Source of the DNA: Bacteroidota bacterium
Lineage (GTDB): Bacteria > Bacteroidota > Bacteroidia > Bacteroidales > F082
Assembly (NCBI GenBank): GCA_023396415.1
Contig: JAEWWJ010000094.1
Location: forward strand, 1-10,483
Direction of reading: 5' to 3'
DNA length: 10,483 nucleotides
Under the pieces are notes generated by a model. The model worked only from the letters and a program-made list of their open reading frames with translations, ran no database searches and was not told where the DNA came from. The translations under genes were made by a program, and so were the position numbers. Below are positions 1-6,474 of the stretch, piece by piece (within the stretch, counting starts at the first letter, position 1; each line of letters begins with the position of its first letter).

Positions 1-32
1 CAAAGCTCCTCACCCACTCCTCCTGCTGCACC

Positions 33-719
33 ATGATTACCGGAACAATCATCAATGCAGCGGCAGTCATCATTGGCAGCCTCATCGGATTGCTGTTTCA
101 TGCCCGTCTGCCGCAGCGCTATAGCGACATTCTCTTTCAAGCTATTGGCTTGTTCACCATCGTCTTGGGCATCTCTATGGCCTTGAAAGCCGAAGTGTGG
201 ATATTGGTTATCCTCAGCCTCATCATAGGTGCCATTGTGGGCGAAGCCATGCAATTGGATCGCTTTTTTGACCAGTTGGCCGGTCGCCTTGGAAAGTATT
301 TTGGCATCGGTATCGGAAAATTCAACGAAGGTTTGCTCACCTCTTTTTTGCTTTTCTGCATGGGCTCGATGACAATTTTAGGTGCCATAGAAGAAGGTCT
401 GGGCGGAAAACCTGAGCTTTACTACATCAAGTCATTGATGGACGGCATCAGCAGCATTGCCCTTGCTTCGGGCTTGGGCATTGGGGTGTTGTTTTCGGTG
501 GTGCCGCTCTTTCTCTATCAAGCAGGATTGACCTTATTTGCCGCCCGGTTTGGGAGTTTTATGCCCGAGCTGATGATTACCGGAATTTCGGCCACAGGAG
601 GTGTAATTTTGGTGGGCTTAGGATTGAATCTATTGAAGATAACCCAACTGCGTATCCTCAATCTTTTGCCTTCTTTGGTGGTTTTAGTGCTGGTGACGTA
701 TCTGTATTTACTTTTTTAA
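33..719 (+). CDS. DUF554 family integral membrane protein (YqgA/YdfK-like)
   Basis: This 228-residue, almost wholly hydrophobic protein matches the DUF554 family (E. coli YqgA, B. subtilis YdfK), whose function is not established; a transport role is only a guess. The N-terminus MITGTIINAAAVIIGSLIGL is the family's usual opening membrane segment, which supports the ATG at 33, although the frame stays open to the window edge. Further hydrophobic segments lie near residues 35-70, 100-120, 140-170 and 180-228, giving roughly six to seven membrane spans. The Gly-rich stretch around residues 122-150 (EEGLGGKPELYYIKS followed by MDGISS) is the conserved core. Length is normal for the family. The gene ends in TAA and converges on the arginase-family gene with 68 bases between the stops; I see no convincing terminator there. 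Family assignment is fairly sure, function unknown. Confidence 0.85.
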   Translation: MITGTIINAAAVIIGSLIGLLFHARLPQRYSDILFQAIGLFTIVLGISMALKAEVWILVILSLIIGAIVGEAMQLDRFFDQLAGRLGKYFGIGIGKFNEGLLTSFLLFCMGSMTILGAIEEGLGGKPELYYIKSLMDGISSIALASGLGIGVLFSVVPLFLYQAGLTLFAARFGSFMPELMITGISATGGVILVGLGLNLLKITQLRILNLLPSLVVLVLVTYLYLLF

Positions 720-787
720 GAAAATATCGTATACTTGATAAAACCAGATGGATTCATAGTGATCCAGCGGATAAAAACAGCACCAAT

Positions 788-1789
788 TTATTGCTCATGA
801 ACGCCCCGGCAAAAAGCCTGAACCATATAATTGATCAGCTTTCCAATCAGTACGTTTTCCATTCCATCGCTTCTTTTATAAACAGCCTCAGTAATATGCA
901 AATAGCACACTTGCCGCTCTTTACCGCAGCTATAAAGGTAGTTGAGCGATTCATCAGAAGTAATCCCGACTGAACTCCAAGCGCTGCTGAGTAAATTTTC
1001 CAGACTGTCAACATCGAGTTCTACACCAAACCTGCCCCCTTTGACAAAATCAATGGCCTGAGATTGCGCTTCTGACCAATGCTGCTTTTTACGTAAAAAA
1101 ATATCTTCAAATAAGATGGGTAAAAAGTCAGGCCCTTTGAAGAGTTCATCAAGGATCTGCTCATTGTTATACGCCTGATGAAGCCCCAAAATGGCATATT
1201 TTTTTAAATAACCAGCATCATAAGCATACCTAAAACCATTTCCGCTATGCCTCCCCTCGGTAGGCCGAAAATCAGCATGTGCATCTAAATTAATGGTATT
1301 AATTGGCCTATTGCAAGCCATTGCACAGCCTTTTAAAATGGGAAAAACATTGTTGTGTCCTCCACCAATGATGATGGGAATCTTTCCGGCTTTTACAATT
1401 TGATGGATAACGGGAAACACAATTTCATCCAGCTCTTCGGTTAGTTTCCGCAGGGTGTCAATGTCAGCATTCTGGCTCTCTTCCATCAATTCGCCGGTAC
1501 GGATTTTTCCCAACAACAAAAACTGGCTTCCATTAAAATCTCTAGAATTATGAATGTTCACAAAGCTATTGATGAACGAACGAAATGCGGAGGCTGCTCC
1601 GGCTATGCCATAATTTGCGCGAATGCCAATGTCTTCGGCGATTCCCAAAATCACAAATTTCCCTTGGAAACTGCTCAAATCTCCATCGGTGGCAACCTGC
1701 AGGGTCTCGCCAAACTTTTCTTCGCCCTCCCGATAATCAATCAATGAGGTGATGTATTCTTTTTTAAAAAACTTAACTAGTGAATGCAT
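788..1789 (-). CDS. Arginase/ureohydrolase superfamily protein, probable formimidoylglutamase (HutG-like)
   Basis: This 333-residue enzyme belongs to the Mn-dependent ureohydrolase superfamily (arginase, agmatinase, formimidoylglutamase). All six expected metal ligands are visible: H145 in GGGHNN, D169, H171 and D173 in NLDAHADFR, and D259 and D261 in ELDVDSLEN. The last motif lacks the usual DP ending of arginases. The EGRHSGNGF stretch (residues 178-186) is typical of the Bacteroidetes formimidoylglutamase-like branch, which would hydrolyse N-formimidoyl-L-glutamate to glutamate and formamide in histidine breakdown. No other hut gene is in the window, so the substrate is inferred. The ATG at 1789 is preferred. 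A TTG 33 bases upstream would add 11 residues, but it lies inside the predicted -7 promoter box and so should be upstream of the transcript start. The protein is probably cytoplasmic and monocistronic. Confidence 0.83.
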   Translation of the reverse strand: MHSLVKFFKKEYITSLIDYREGEEKFGETLQVATDGDLSSFQGKFVILGIAEDIGIRANYGIAGAASAFRSFINSFVNIHNSRDFNGSQFLLLGKIRTGELMEESQNADIDTLRKLTEELDEIVFPVIHQIVKAGKIPIIIGGGHNNVFPILKGCAMACNRPINTINLDAHADFRPTEGRHSGNGFRYAYDAGYLKKYAILGLHQAYNNEQILDELFKGPDFLPILFEDIFLRKKQHWSEAQSQAIDFVKGGRFGVELDVDSLENLLSSAWSSVGITSDESLNYLYSCGKERQVCYLHITEAVYKRSDGMENVLIGKLINYMVQAFCRGVHEQ

Positions 1790-1819
1790 GGCTGTAAACG
1801 GATAAATTGTTGATAAATA

Positions 1820-1847
1820 CAAAGATAGGGCATTCTTTTTAAGTCAA
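1820..1847 (-). promoter_or_regulatory. Bacteroidetes-type promoter for the arginase-family gene
   Basis: On the minus strand TATCTTTG (1827-1820) matches the Bacteroidetes -7 consensus TAnnTTTG exactly. A TTG (1847-1845, within CTTGAC) sits 17 bases upstream as the -33 element. The transcript would begin about seven bases further on, near 1813, leaving a leader of roughly 24 bases before the ATG at 1789. This rules against the in-frame TTG at 1822 as start codon. The consensus is established for the phylum; this site is a prediction. Confidence 0.65.
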
Positions 1848-2180
1848 GGTGAAAGCAGGCCTCCCCTGCTCAGCATAGTTTGTAATTACTTCGGCAATAG
1901 TTTGTTACAAATTGATCCATCTGTTCCTGACGGATCGTTTCCAACAAGATTTCAGATGATAAATGTTTTGTTTTTATTTGGAATGTTGCGTCGTAATTGC
2001 AATCTACGCCGAGCAGATGCATTTTGTTAAAAAAGAATAGTAATGATTTCATTTTCAGCCAATCATATTTTCTTCTTTATGAAACTCTGTGGTTTGCTTT
2101 GCAATTGCTTTATTTGATCAAGCCCTTAAATGAACTGTTTATAAATTAACAAAGGCTGTCGGTAGGCCAAAAAATAATCT

Positions 2181-2188
2181 TATCTTAG
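2181..2188 (+). promoter_or_regulatory. Possible -7 promoter element for ilvE
   Basis: TATCTTAG differs from the Bacteroidetes consensus TAnnTTTG at one base and would place the transcript start about 30 bases before the ilvE ATG. No clear TTG -33 element lies at the right distance, so the call is weak. The leader is too short for an attenuator or leader peptide of the kind known from enterobacterial ilv operons. Confidence 0.35.
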
Positions 2189-2223
2189 CGTCATTAAACT
2201 ATTGCTCATTTAAAACATAAGTT

Positions 2224-3243
2224 ATGGAAAATATTGATTGGAAAAATTTACCATTTGGTTATTATCCAACGGATTACAACGTTCGCTGCTACGGCAGAAA
2301 CGGTCAATGGGGCGAAATAGAAGTTAGCTCATCGGCGTTTATCAGCATCCATATGGCGGCTACTGCGCTGCATTACGGCCAAGAAGCTTTTGAGGGCATG
2401 AAAGCCTTTAGAGGTGTTGATGGCAAGGTTCGCTTGTTTCGCTGGAAAGAAAACGCCAAACGTTTTCGTACCTCCGCCGATGGCATCATGATGCAGGAAG
2501 TTCCAGACGAGTTGTTCTTTTCGGCTATAGAGAAGGTTGTTCGTCTTAATGCCAAGTACATTCCACCTTATGGAACGGGGGCATCATTGTACATTCGTCC
2601 GCTACTGATTGGCTCCGGCCCGCAAGTAGGCGTTAAACCTGCCAATGAATATCTTTTTGTTGTGTTTGTTGGTCCTGTTGGCCCTTATTTCAAAGAAGGA
2701 TTCAATCCTGTAACCGTTGAGTTGGTACACGATTATGATCGTGCTGCACCACTTGGCACCGGCCACATTAAAGTGGGAGGCAACTATGCTGCCAGCCTTC
2801 GTCCGGCCGACCGTGCCCACAAAGATGGATATTCATCTGTTCTTTTTCTCGATGCCAAAGAAAAGAAATACATTGACGAAGCAGGCCCGGCCAACTTTTT
2901 CGGTATCAGAAACAACACCTATATCACCCCACAATCCAAAACCATCCTGCCTTCAATTACCAATATGAGTATTGAGGCTTTGGCCAAAGACCTGGGATTG
3001 AAAATTGAACGCCGTCCTGTTCCTATGGAAGAGCTTGAGCTTTTTGAAGAAGCAGGAGCTTGTGGCACTGCCGCCATCATTTCACCTATCGGCAAAATTG
3101 TTGACCGTGAAACGCGTAAAGTGTATCAATATGGCGAAAAAGCCGGTGAAATTTCAACCAAATTGTATCACAATCTGAAAGCCATCCAAGAGGGTGTTGC
3201 TGAAGATAAATATGGATGGACAACTGTTCTCGAAGGCATTTAA
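2224..3243 (+). CDS. ilvE: Branched-chain amino acid aminotransferase
   Basis: This is a fold-type IV PLP aminotransferase that interconverts leucine, isoleucine or valine with their 2-oxo acids, using 2-oxoglutarate/glutamate, as the last step of branched-chain amino acid synthesis. At 339 residues it matches the longer BCAT form (eukaryote-like and common in Bacteroidetes) rather than the roughly 300-residue E. coli type. The Schiff-base lysine is K183 in LGTGHIKVGGNYA. The cofactor-binding EAGPANFF (E219) follows, then the phosphate-binding loop ILPSITNMSI (241-250) and the second glycine/threonine loop GACGTAAIISPIG (278-290). The N-terminal BCAT signature HYGQEAFEGMKAF spans 50-62. The ATG at 2224 gives the usual N-terminus. 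The gene stands alone and ends at a shared terminator facing pyrF. No residue expected to be catalytic is missing. Cytoplasmic. Confidence 0.95.
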   Translation: MENIDWKNLPFGYYPTDYNVRCYGRNGQWGEIEVSSSAFISIHMAATALHYGQEAFEGMKAFRGVDGKVRLFRWKENAKRFRTSADGIMMQEVPDELFFSAIEKVVRLNAKYIPPYGTGASLYIRPLLIGSGPQVGVKPANEYLFVVFVGPVGPYFKEGFNPVTVELVHDYDRAAPLGTGHIKVGGNYAASLRPADRAHKDGYSSVLFLDAKEKKYIDEAGPANFFGIRNNTYITPQSKTILPSITNMSIEALAKDLGLKIERRPVPMEELELFEEAGACGTAAIISPIGKIVDRETRKVYQYGEKAGEISTKLYHNLKAIQEGVAEDKYGWTTVLEGI

Positions 3244-3258
3244 TCCAACACAATAACT

Positions 3259-3287
3259 AAAAAAGCAGCCAAATGGCTGCTTTTTTT
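3259..3287. terminator. Bidirectional intrinsic terminator between ilvE and pyrF
   Basis: The hairpin has arms AAAAAAGCAGCC (3259-3270) and GGCTGCTTTTTT (3275-3286) around an AAAT loop, with a six-base GC-rich core. Read rightward it ends in seven T's (3281-3287), 16 bases after the ilvE stop. Read leftward the A-run gives a six-U tail for pyrF, whose TAA (3288-3286) overlaps the hairpin arm. One element therefore serves both converging transcripts. Confidence 0.85.
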
Positions 3288-4113
3288 ATATCATTCCTGC
3301 CCTAAGCAGTTGTTGTTGCATTTCAAGATGCAGCTTTGTTGCTTCTTCACCCGCCTTTTCAGCAAAATCCTTTCCTGAGGAAGCATAAAGAATACTCCGC
3401 GAAGCATTGACTAAAAGTCCGCATTGTTGGTTAAAACCGGCTTTGCACACCGCGGCCAAATCACCTCCCTGAGCACCAACTCCGGGCACCAGAAAAAAAT
3501 AGTCCGGAACAATGTTCCGAATCTGCGCCAACTCTTCGGGATGGGTGGCTCCCACCACAAACATCAACTGATCGGCATTGGCCCACTCACGCGATTGTTT
3601 GATCACTCTTTCAAATAAACGATCGGTGTTGGATTCAAAATATTGGAAATCAGCAGAACCACTGTTGGATGTCAACGCCAGCAAGATCACCCATTTTTGG
3701 TCATAGCCTAAAAATGGCTTTATCGAATCATGTCCCATATACGGTGCCACGGTTACCGCATCAACACCTAAGTTCTGAAAAAAAGCTCTGGCATAATGTG
3801 AAGAAGTGTTTCCGATATCGCCGCGTTTGGCATCCGCAATCACAAACATTTCTGGGTGATTGGCATTCAGGTATGCGATTGTTTTCTCCAATGATTGCCA
3901 GCCTTTGCTCCCGTTGGCCTCATAAAAAGCGGTGTTGGGTTTGTAGGCCACGGCATGGGGTGCGGTAGCATTAATAATGGCTTTATTGAAGGCAAAGATA
4001 GGGTCGTTTTCACCCAACAAATGTTTGGGAAGACGATCCAATTCGCTATCAAGACCAACGCAAAGGAAGGATTTTTTGTGTTTGATTTGTTCAAAAAGCG
4101 ACTTACGATCCAC
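3286..4113 (-). CDS. pyrF: Orotidine-5'-phosphate decarboxylase
   Basis: This enzyme decarboxylates OMP to UMP, the last step of de novo pyrimidine synthesis, in the cytoplasm. The catalytic Asp-Lys-Asp signature is D94-AKRG-D99-I (DAKRGDI). D22 in CVGLD, the PGVGAQGG loop (210-217) and R239 in NASRSILYA, which binds the UMP phosphate, are all present. At 275 residues it belongs to the longer subfamily (PyrF type 2, as in mycobacteria and Bacteroidetes) rather than the roughly 235-245-residue enterobacterial form. The start is GTG; no better start exists, because D22 must be kept and an in-frame TAG lies two codons upstream. It follows prfA after three bases and in the same reading frame, so the two are almost certainly cotranscribed and translation may be coupled. 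Transcription ends at the hairpin overlapping its stop codon. Confidence 0.95.
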   Translation of the reverse strand: MDRKSLFEQIKHKKSFLCVGLDSELDRLPKHLLGENDPIFAFNKAIINATAPHAVAYKPNTAFYEANGSKGWQSLEKTIAYLNANHPEMFVIADAKRGDIGNTSSHYARAFFQNLGVDAVTVAPYMGHDSIKPFLGYDQKWVILLALTSNSGSADFQYFESNTDRLFERVIKQSREWANADQLMFVVGATHPEELAQIRNIVPDYFFLVPGVGAQGGDLAAVCKAGFNQQCGLLVNASRSILYASSGKDFAEKAGEEATKLHLEMQQQLLRAGMI

Positions 4114-4116
4114 GGC

Positions 4117-5196
4117 CTACAATTCAAGTTCTGTTTTCAAACGTTCAGCATTTTCGGCCATTTGGAGTTTTTCGATAATTTCAGAAATGTCTCCATCAAG
4201 AATGGCACTGAGATTATACATGGTAAGGTTGATGCGGTGATCGGTAACCCGGCCTTGAGGCCAGTTGTAGGTACGGATTTTGGCCGAGCGGTCGCCGGTA
4301 GAGACCATCGTTTTACGCTTGCCGGCAATCTCTTCGAGGTATTTGCTGTATTCAATTTCGAAGATGCGACTGCGAAGTACTTTCATGGCTTTGGCCAGGT
4401 TTTTTAGCTGTGATTTTTCGTCCTGACATGAAACCACGATTCCTGTTGGGATGTGCGTCAAGCGAATAGCCGAATAGGTAGTGTTTACCGATTGTCCGCC
4501 GGGGCCGCTGGAGCAGAAGGTGTCTTTGCGGATGTCTTTATCTTGGAGATCAATGTCAAACTCTTCGGCTTCGGGCAGCACTACCACAGAGGCTGCAGAG
4601 GTGTGAATGCGGCCTTGGGTCTCGGTTTTCGGAACCCTTTGTACGCGATGCACTCCCGATTCAAACTTGAGGATACCATACGCATTGTCGCCAATAACAT
4701 TGAAAACAACTTCTTTGAACCCGCCCACGGTACCTTCGCTTTGGTCAACCAATTCGGTTTTCCAACCTTTATTTTCACAGAATTTGAGGTACATCCGAAA
4801 CAAATCACCGGCAAAAATACTGGCTTCATCACCACCTGTTCCTGCCCTAATCTCCACAATTGCGTTCTTATTGTCTTGTGGATCTTTTGGAATAAGCATC
4901 AATCGGATATCTTCCTCAAGCTCCTCTTGGCGCTTTTGAAGTTCATCTAATTCCTCTAAAGCCATCTGCCTAAAATCCTCGTCTTTTTCTTTTTTGATGA
5001 CCTCTTTGGCGTGTTCGATGTTGGACACCACATTTTTATACTCTTTAAAAGCACCTACCACCGGCTCCAAATCTTTATAATCTTTGTTGAGGCGCACAAA
5101 ACGTTTCATATCGGCCATCACTGCCGGATCATTCAACTGCTCGCTCATTTCTTCCCAACGACGGTTGATGGTTTCTAATTTATCTACAATATCCAC
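4117..5196 (-). CDS. prfA: Peptide chain release factor 1 (RF1)
   Basis: RF1 recognises UAA and UAG in the ribosomal A site and triggers release of the finished protein. The GGQ loop that reaches the peptidyl-transferase centre is at 233-235 in SSGPGGQSVN. The stop-codon-reading tripeptide is P189-K190-T191 in RVPKTETQGRIHTS. This PxT form marks RF1; RF2 has SPF. Residues 1-105 form the Glu/Lys-rich helical domain, and the C-terminal tail is normal. Length (359) is as expected. The start is a GTG at 5196: a stop codon closes the frame five codons upstream, and the next ATG, at residue 17, would cut the conserved N-terminal helix. The gene ends in TAG, an RF1-specific stop, and pyrF begins two codons later in the same frame. 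Its own promoter box lies just upstream. Confidence 0.97.
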   Translation of the reverse strand: MDIVDKLETINRRWEEMSEQLNDPAVMADMKRFVRLNKDYKDLEPVVGAFKEYKNVVSNIEHAKEVIKKEKDEDFRQMALEELDELQKRQEELEEDIRLMLIPKDPQDNKNAIVEIRAGTGGDEASIFAGDLFRMYLKFCENKGWKTELVDQSEGTVGGFKEVVFNVIGDNAYGILKFESGVHRVQRVPKTETQGRIHTSAASVVVLPEAEEFDIDLQDKDIRKDTFCSSGPGGQSVNTTYSAIRLTHIPTGIVVSCQDEKSQLKNLAKAMKVLRSRIFEIEYSKYLEEIAGKRKTMVSTGDRSAKIRTYNWPQGRVTDHRINLTMYNLSAILDGDISEIIEKLQMAENAERLKTELEL

Positions 5197-5216
5197 TGAT
5201 TCAATTTTTTAGCCTG

Positions 5217-5224
5217 CAAAAATA
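5217..5224 (-). promoter_or_regulatory. -7 promoter element for prfA-pyrF
   Basis: On the minus strand TATTTTTG matches the Bacteroidetes -7 consensus TAnnTTTG exactly. It would start the transcript near 5210, about 14 bases before the GTG of prfA. No clean TTG lies 17-21 bases upstream; the only nearby TTGs are too close. It suggests prfA-pyrF can be transcribed independently of purM, although readthrough from purM is not excluded. Confidence 0.5.
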
Positions 5225-5254
5225 CACAAAGCAAGGCAAGTATGAAAAACTTCG

Positions 5255-5271
5255 GTTAAAATGATTTTAAC
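5255..5271. repeat. Perfect AT-rich inverted repeat between purM and prfA
   Basis: GTTAAAATGATTTTAAC is an 8-base perfect inverted repeat about a single central base. It lies 43 bases after the purM stop and about 30 bases upstream of the prfA -7 box. It could be a regulator-binding site, or a weak hairpin ending purM transcripts: on the minus strand a short T-run follows nine bases later. The low GC makes a strong terminator unlikely. The symmetry is seen directly; the function is open. Confidence 0.35.
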
Positions 5272-5313
5272 TAACTTAATATGAATATCTTAGAAAGATG
5301 CAAATTGGAGTTG

Positions 5314-6474
5314 CTAATATTCAAAGATTCCGAACGGACTGCGAATGGTCAATTTTTTTTCGCTTGAAGCCTCTACATGACCCACGATTTGGGCAGCGAC
5401 ATGAAAGGATTTTGAGATTTGGATGATCTGCTCTGCGGTTTTTTCATCGGTATAAATTTCCATCCGATGTCCCATATTGAACACACGGTACATTTCTTTC
5501 CAATCGGTGCCGGAGGTCTCTTGTATCAGCTTGAAAAGCGGAGGAAGAGAAAATAAATTGTCTTTTATCACATGCAAATGATCCATAAAATGTAGCACTT
5601 TGGTTTGGGCGCCACCGCTGCAATGAATCAAAGCATGGATATTGTCGCGATGATGATCAAGCACTTGCTTTAAGATTGGCGCATAGGTTCTGGTAGGAGC
5701 AAGCACCAACTTACCAACATCCACGTTCTTCACCGGAGAAGGATCGGTAAGGGCATGAGGGCCACAATAAACAAGATGTTTAGGAATGGCAGCATCAAAA
5801 CTTTCGGGATATTTTGCAGCCAACGAAGGATGAAAAACATCGTGACGGGCCGAAGTGAGGCCGTTGCTTCCCATGCCACCATTGTAATGGTCTTCGTAAG
5901 TGGCCTTACCATCGGAGGCCAAACCCACAATCACATCGCCGGCTTGGAGTTTATTTTCTATCACCGCCGAACGTTTCATGCGGGCAGTTACGGTGCTGTC
6001 AACGATGATTGTTCTAACGAGGTCGCCCACATCGGCGGTTTCACCTCCGGTGGACCAAATTCCTACGCCCATGGCGCGCATCTTTTCAAGAAAACGCTCC
6101 GTTCCATTGATGATGGCCGAAATAACCTCAGCGGGAATCAACATCTTATTGCGTCCAATTGTGGATGACAACAAAATATGATCCGTTGCTCCAACGCAAA
6201 GCAGATCGTCGGTATTCATCACAATGGCATCTTGGGCTATACCTTCCCAAACAGACAAATCACCGGTTTCCTTCCAGTACATATAGGCCAACGAGGTTTT
6301 TGTTCCGGCGCCATCAGCGTGCATAATATTACACCAATCGGCATCGTGGCCTAAAATATCGGGGACGATTTTACAAAAAGCATTCGGAAAAAGTCCCTTA
6401 TCAATTTGTTTGATGGCATTGTGGACATCCTCTTTTGAGGCTGAAACACCTCTTGACGTATAGCGTTGCTCCAT
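5314..6474 (-). CDS. purM: Phosphoribosylformylglycinamidine cyclo-ligase (AIR synthase), Bacteroidetes-type
   Basis: This is a PurM/PurL-superfamily, ATP-dependent enzyme that would close FGAM to aminoimidazole ribonucleotide, the fifth step of purine synthesis. Visible motifs are HADGAGTK (52-59), the acidic NTDD (87-90), GGETADVGD (143-151), GSNGLTSAR (202-210), CSGGAQTK (285-292) and FNMGHRM (332-338). It differs from E. coli PurM, which has DGVGTK, GGETAEMPG and FNMGxGM, and at 386 residues it is longer than the usual 345 or so. I recognise this as the form found throughout Bacteroidetes, where it is the usual purM candidate. The less committed name is AIR synthase-related protein. Its ATG overlaps the TAA of the OmpA-family gene (TAATG), which implies cotranscription and probably translational coupling. 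The stop is TAG. Cytoplasmic. Confidence 0.88.
   Translation of the reverse strand: MEQRYTSRGVSASKEDVHNAIKQIDKGLFPNAFCKIVPDILGHDADWCNIMHADGAGTKTSLAYMYWKETGDLSVWEGIAQDAIVMNTDDLLCVGATDHILLSSTIGRNKMLIPAEVISAIINGTERFLEKMRAMGVGIWSTGGETADVGDLVRTIIVDSTVTARMKRSAVIENKLQAGDVIVGLASDGKATYEDHYNGGMGSNGLTSARHDVFHPSLAAKYPESFDAAIPKHLVYCGPHALTDPSPVKNVDVGKLVLAPTRTYAPILKQVLDHHRDNIHALIHCSGGAQTKVLHFMDHLHVIKDNLFSLPPLFKLIQETSGTDWKEMYRVFNMGHRMEIYTDEKTAEQIIQISKSFHVAAQIVGHVEASSEKKLTIRSPFGIFEY

Larger units (their letters stand above)
1790..2223. other. Divergent intergenic region (about 434 bases)
   Basis: This AT-rich spacer separates the arginase-family gene (leftward) from ilvE (rightward). It holds the leftward promoter at 1820-1847 and a weaker rightward -7 candidate at 2181-2188. 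In between, a 60-codon ATG-started open frame runs on the minus strand (2052 to 1870). Its predicted peptide is rich in Lys, Leu and Cys, starts MKSLLFFFNKMHLLGVDCNY, and resembles nothing I recognise. It has no clear promoter or ribosome-binding site, so I do not call it a gene. I see no tRNA, convincing riboswitch or repeat here. Confidence 0.6.

Noticed and set aside
1..32. Open frame continuing upstream of the DUF554 ATG to the window edge.
   Set aside because: DUF554 proteins begin at the hydrophobic segment directly after this ATG; the upstream codons (Ser/Cys-rich) do not resemble the family.
749..766. Short inverted repeat TGGAT / ATCCA between the converging DUF554 and arginase-family genes.
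   Set aside because: Only five pairs with an eight-base loop and no T-run on either side, so it is not a credible terminator.
1870..2052. 60-codon ATG-started open frame on the minus strand in the divergent intergenic region.
   Set aside because: No promoter-like box or ribosome-binding site, no recognisable domain, and a length expected by chance in this spacer. Mentioned under the intergenic entry only.
3895..4407. 170-codon open frame on the plus strand across the prfA-pyrF junction.
   Set aside because: It lies antisense to two clearly conserved genes; its Phe/Gly-rich product looks like a shadow of their codon bias.
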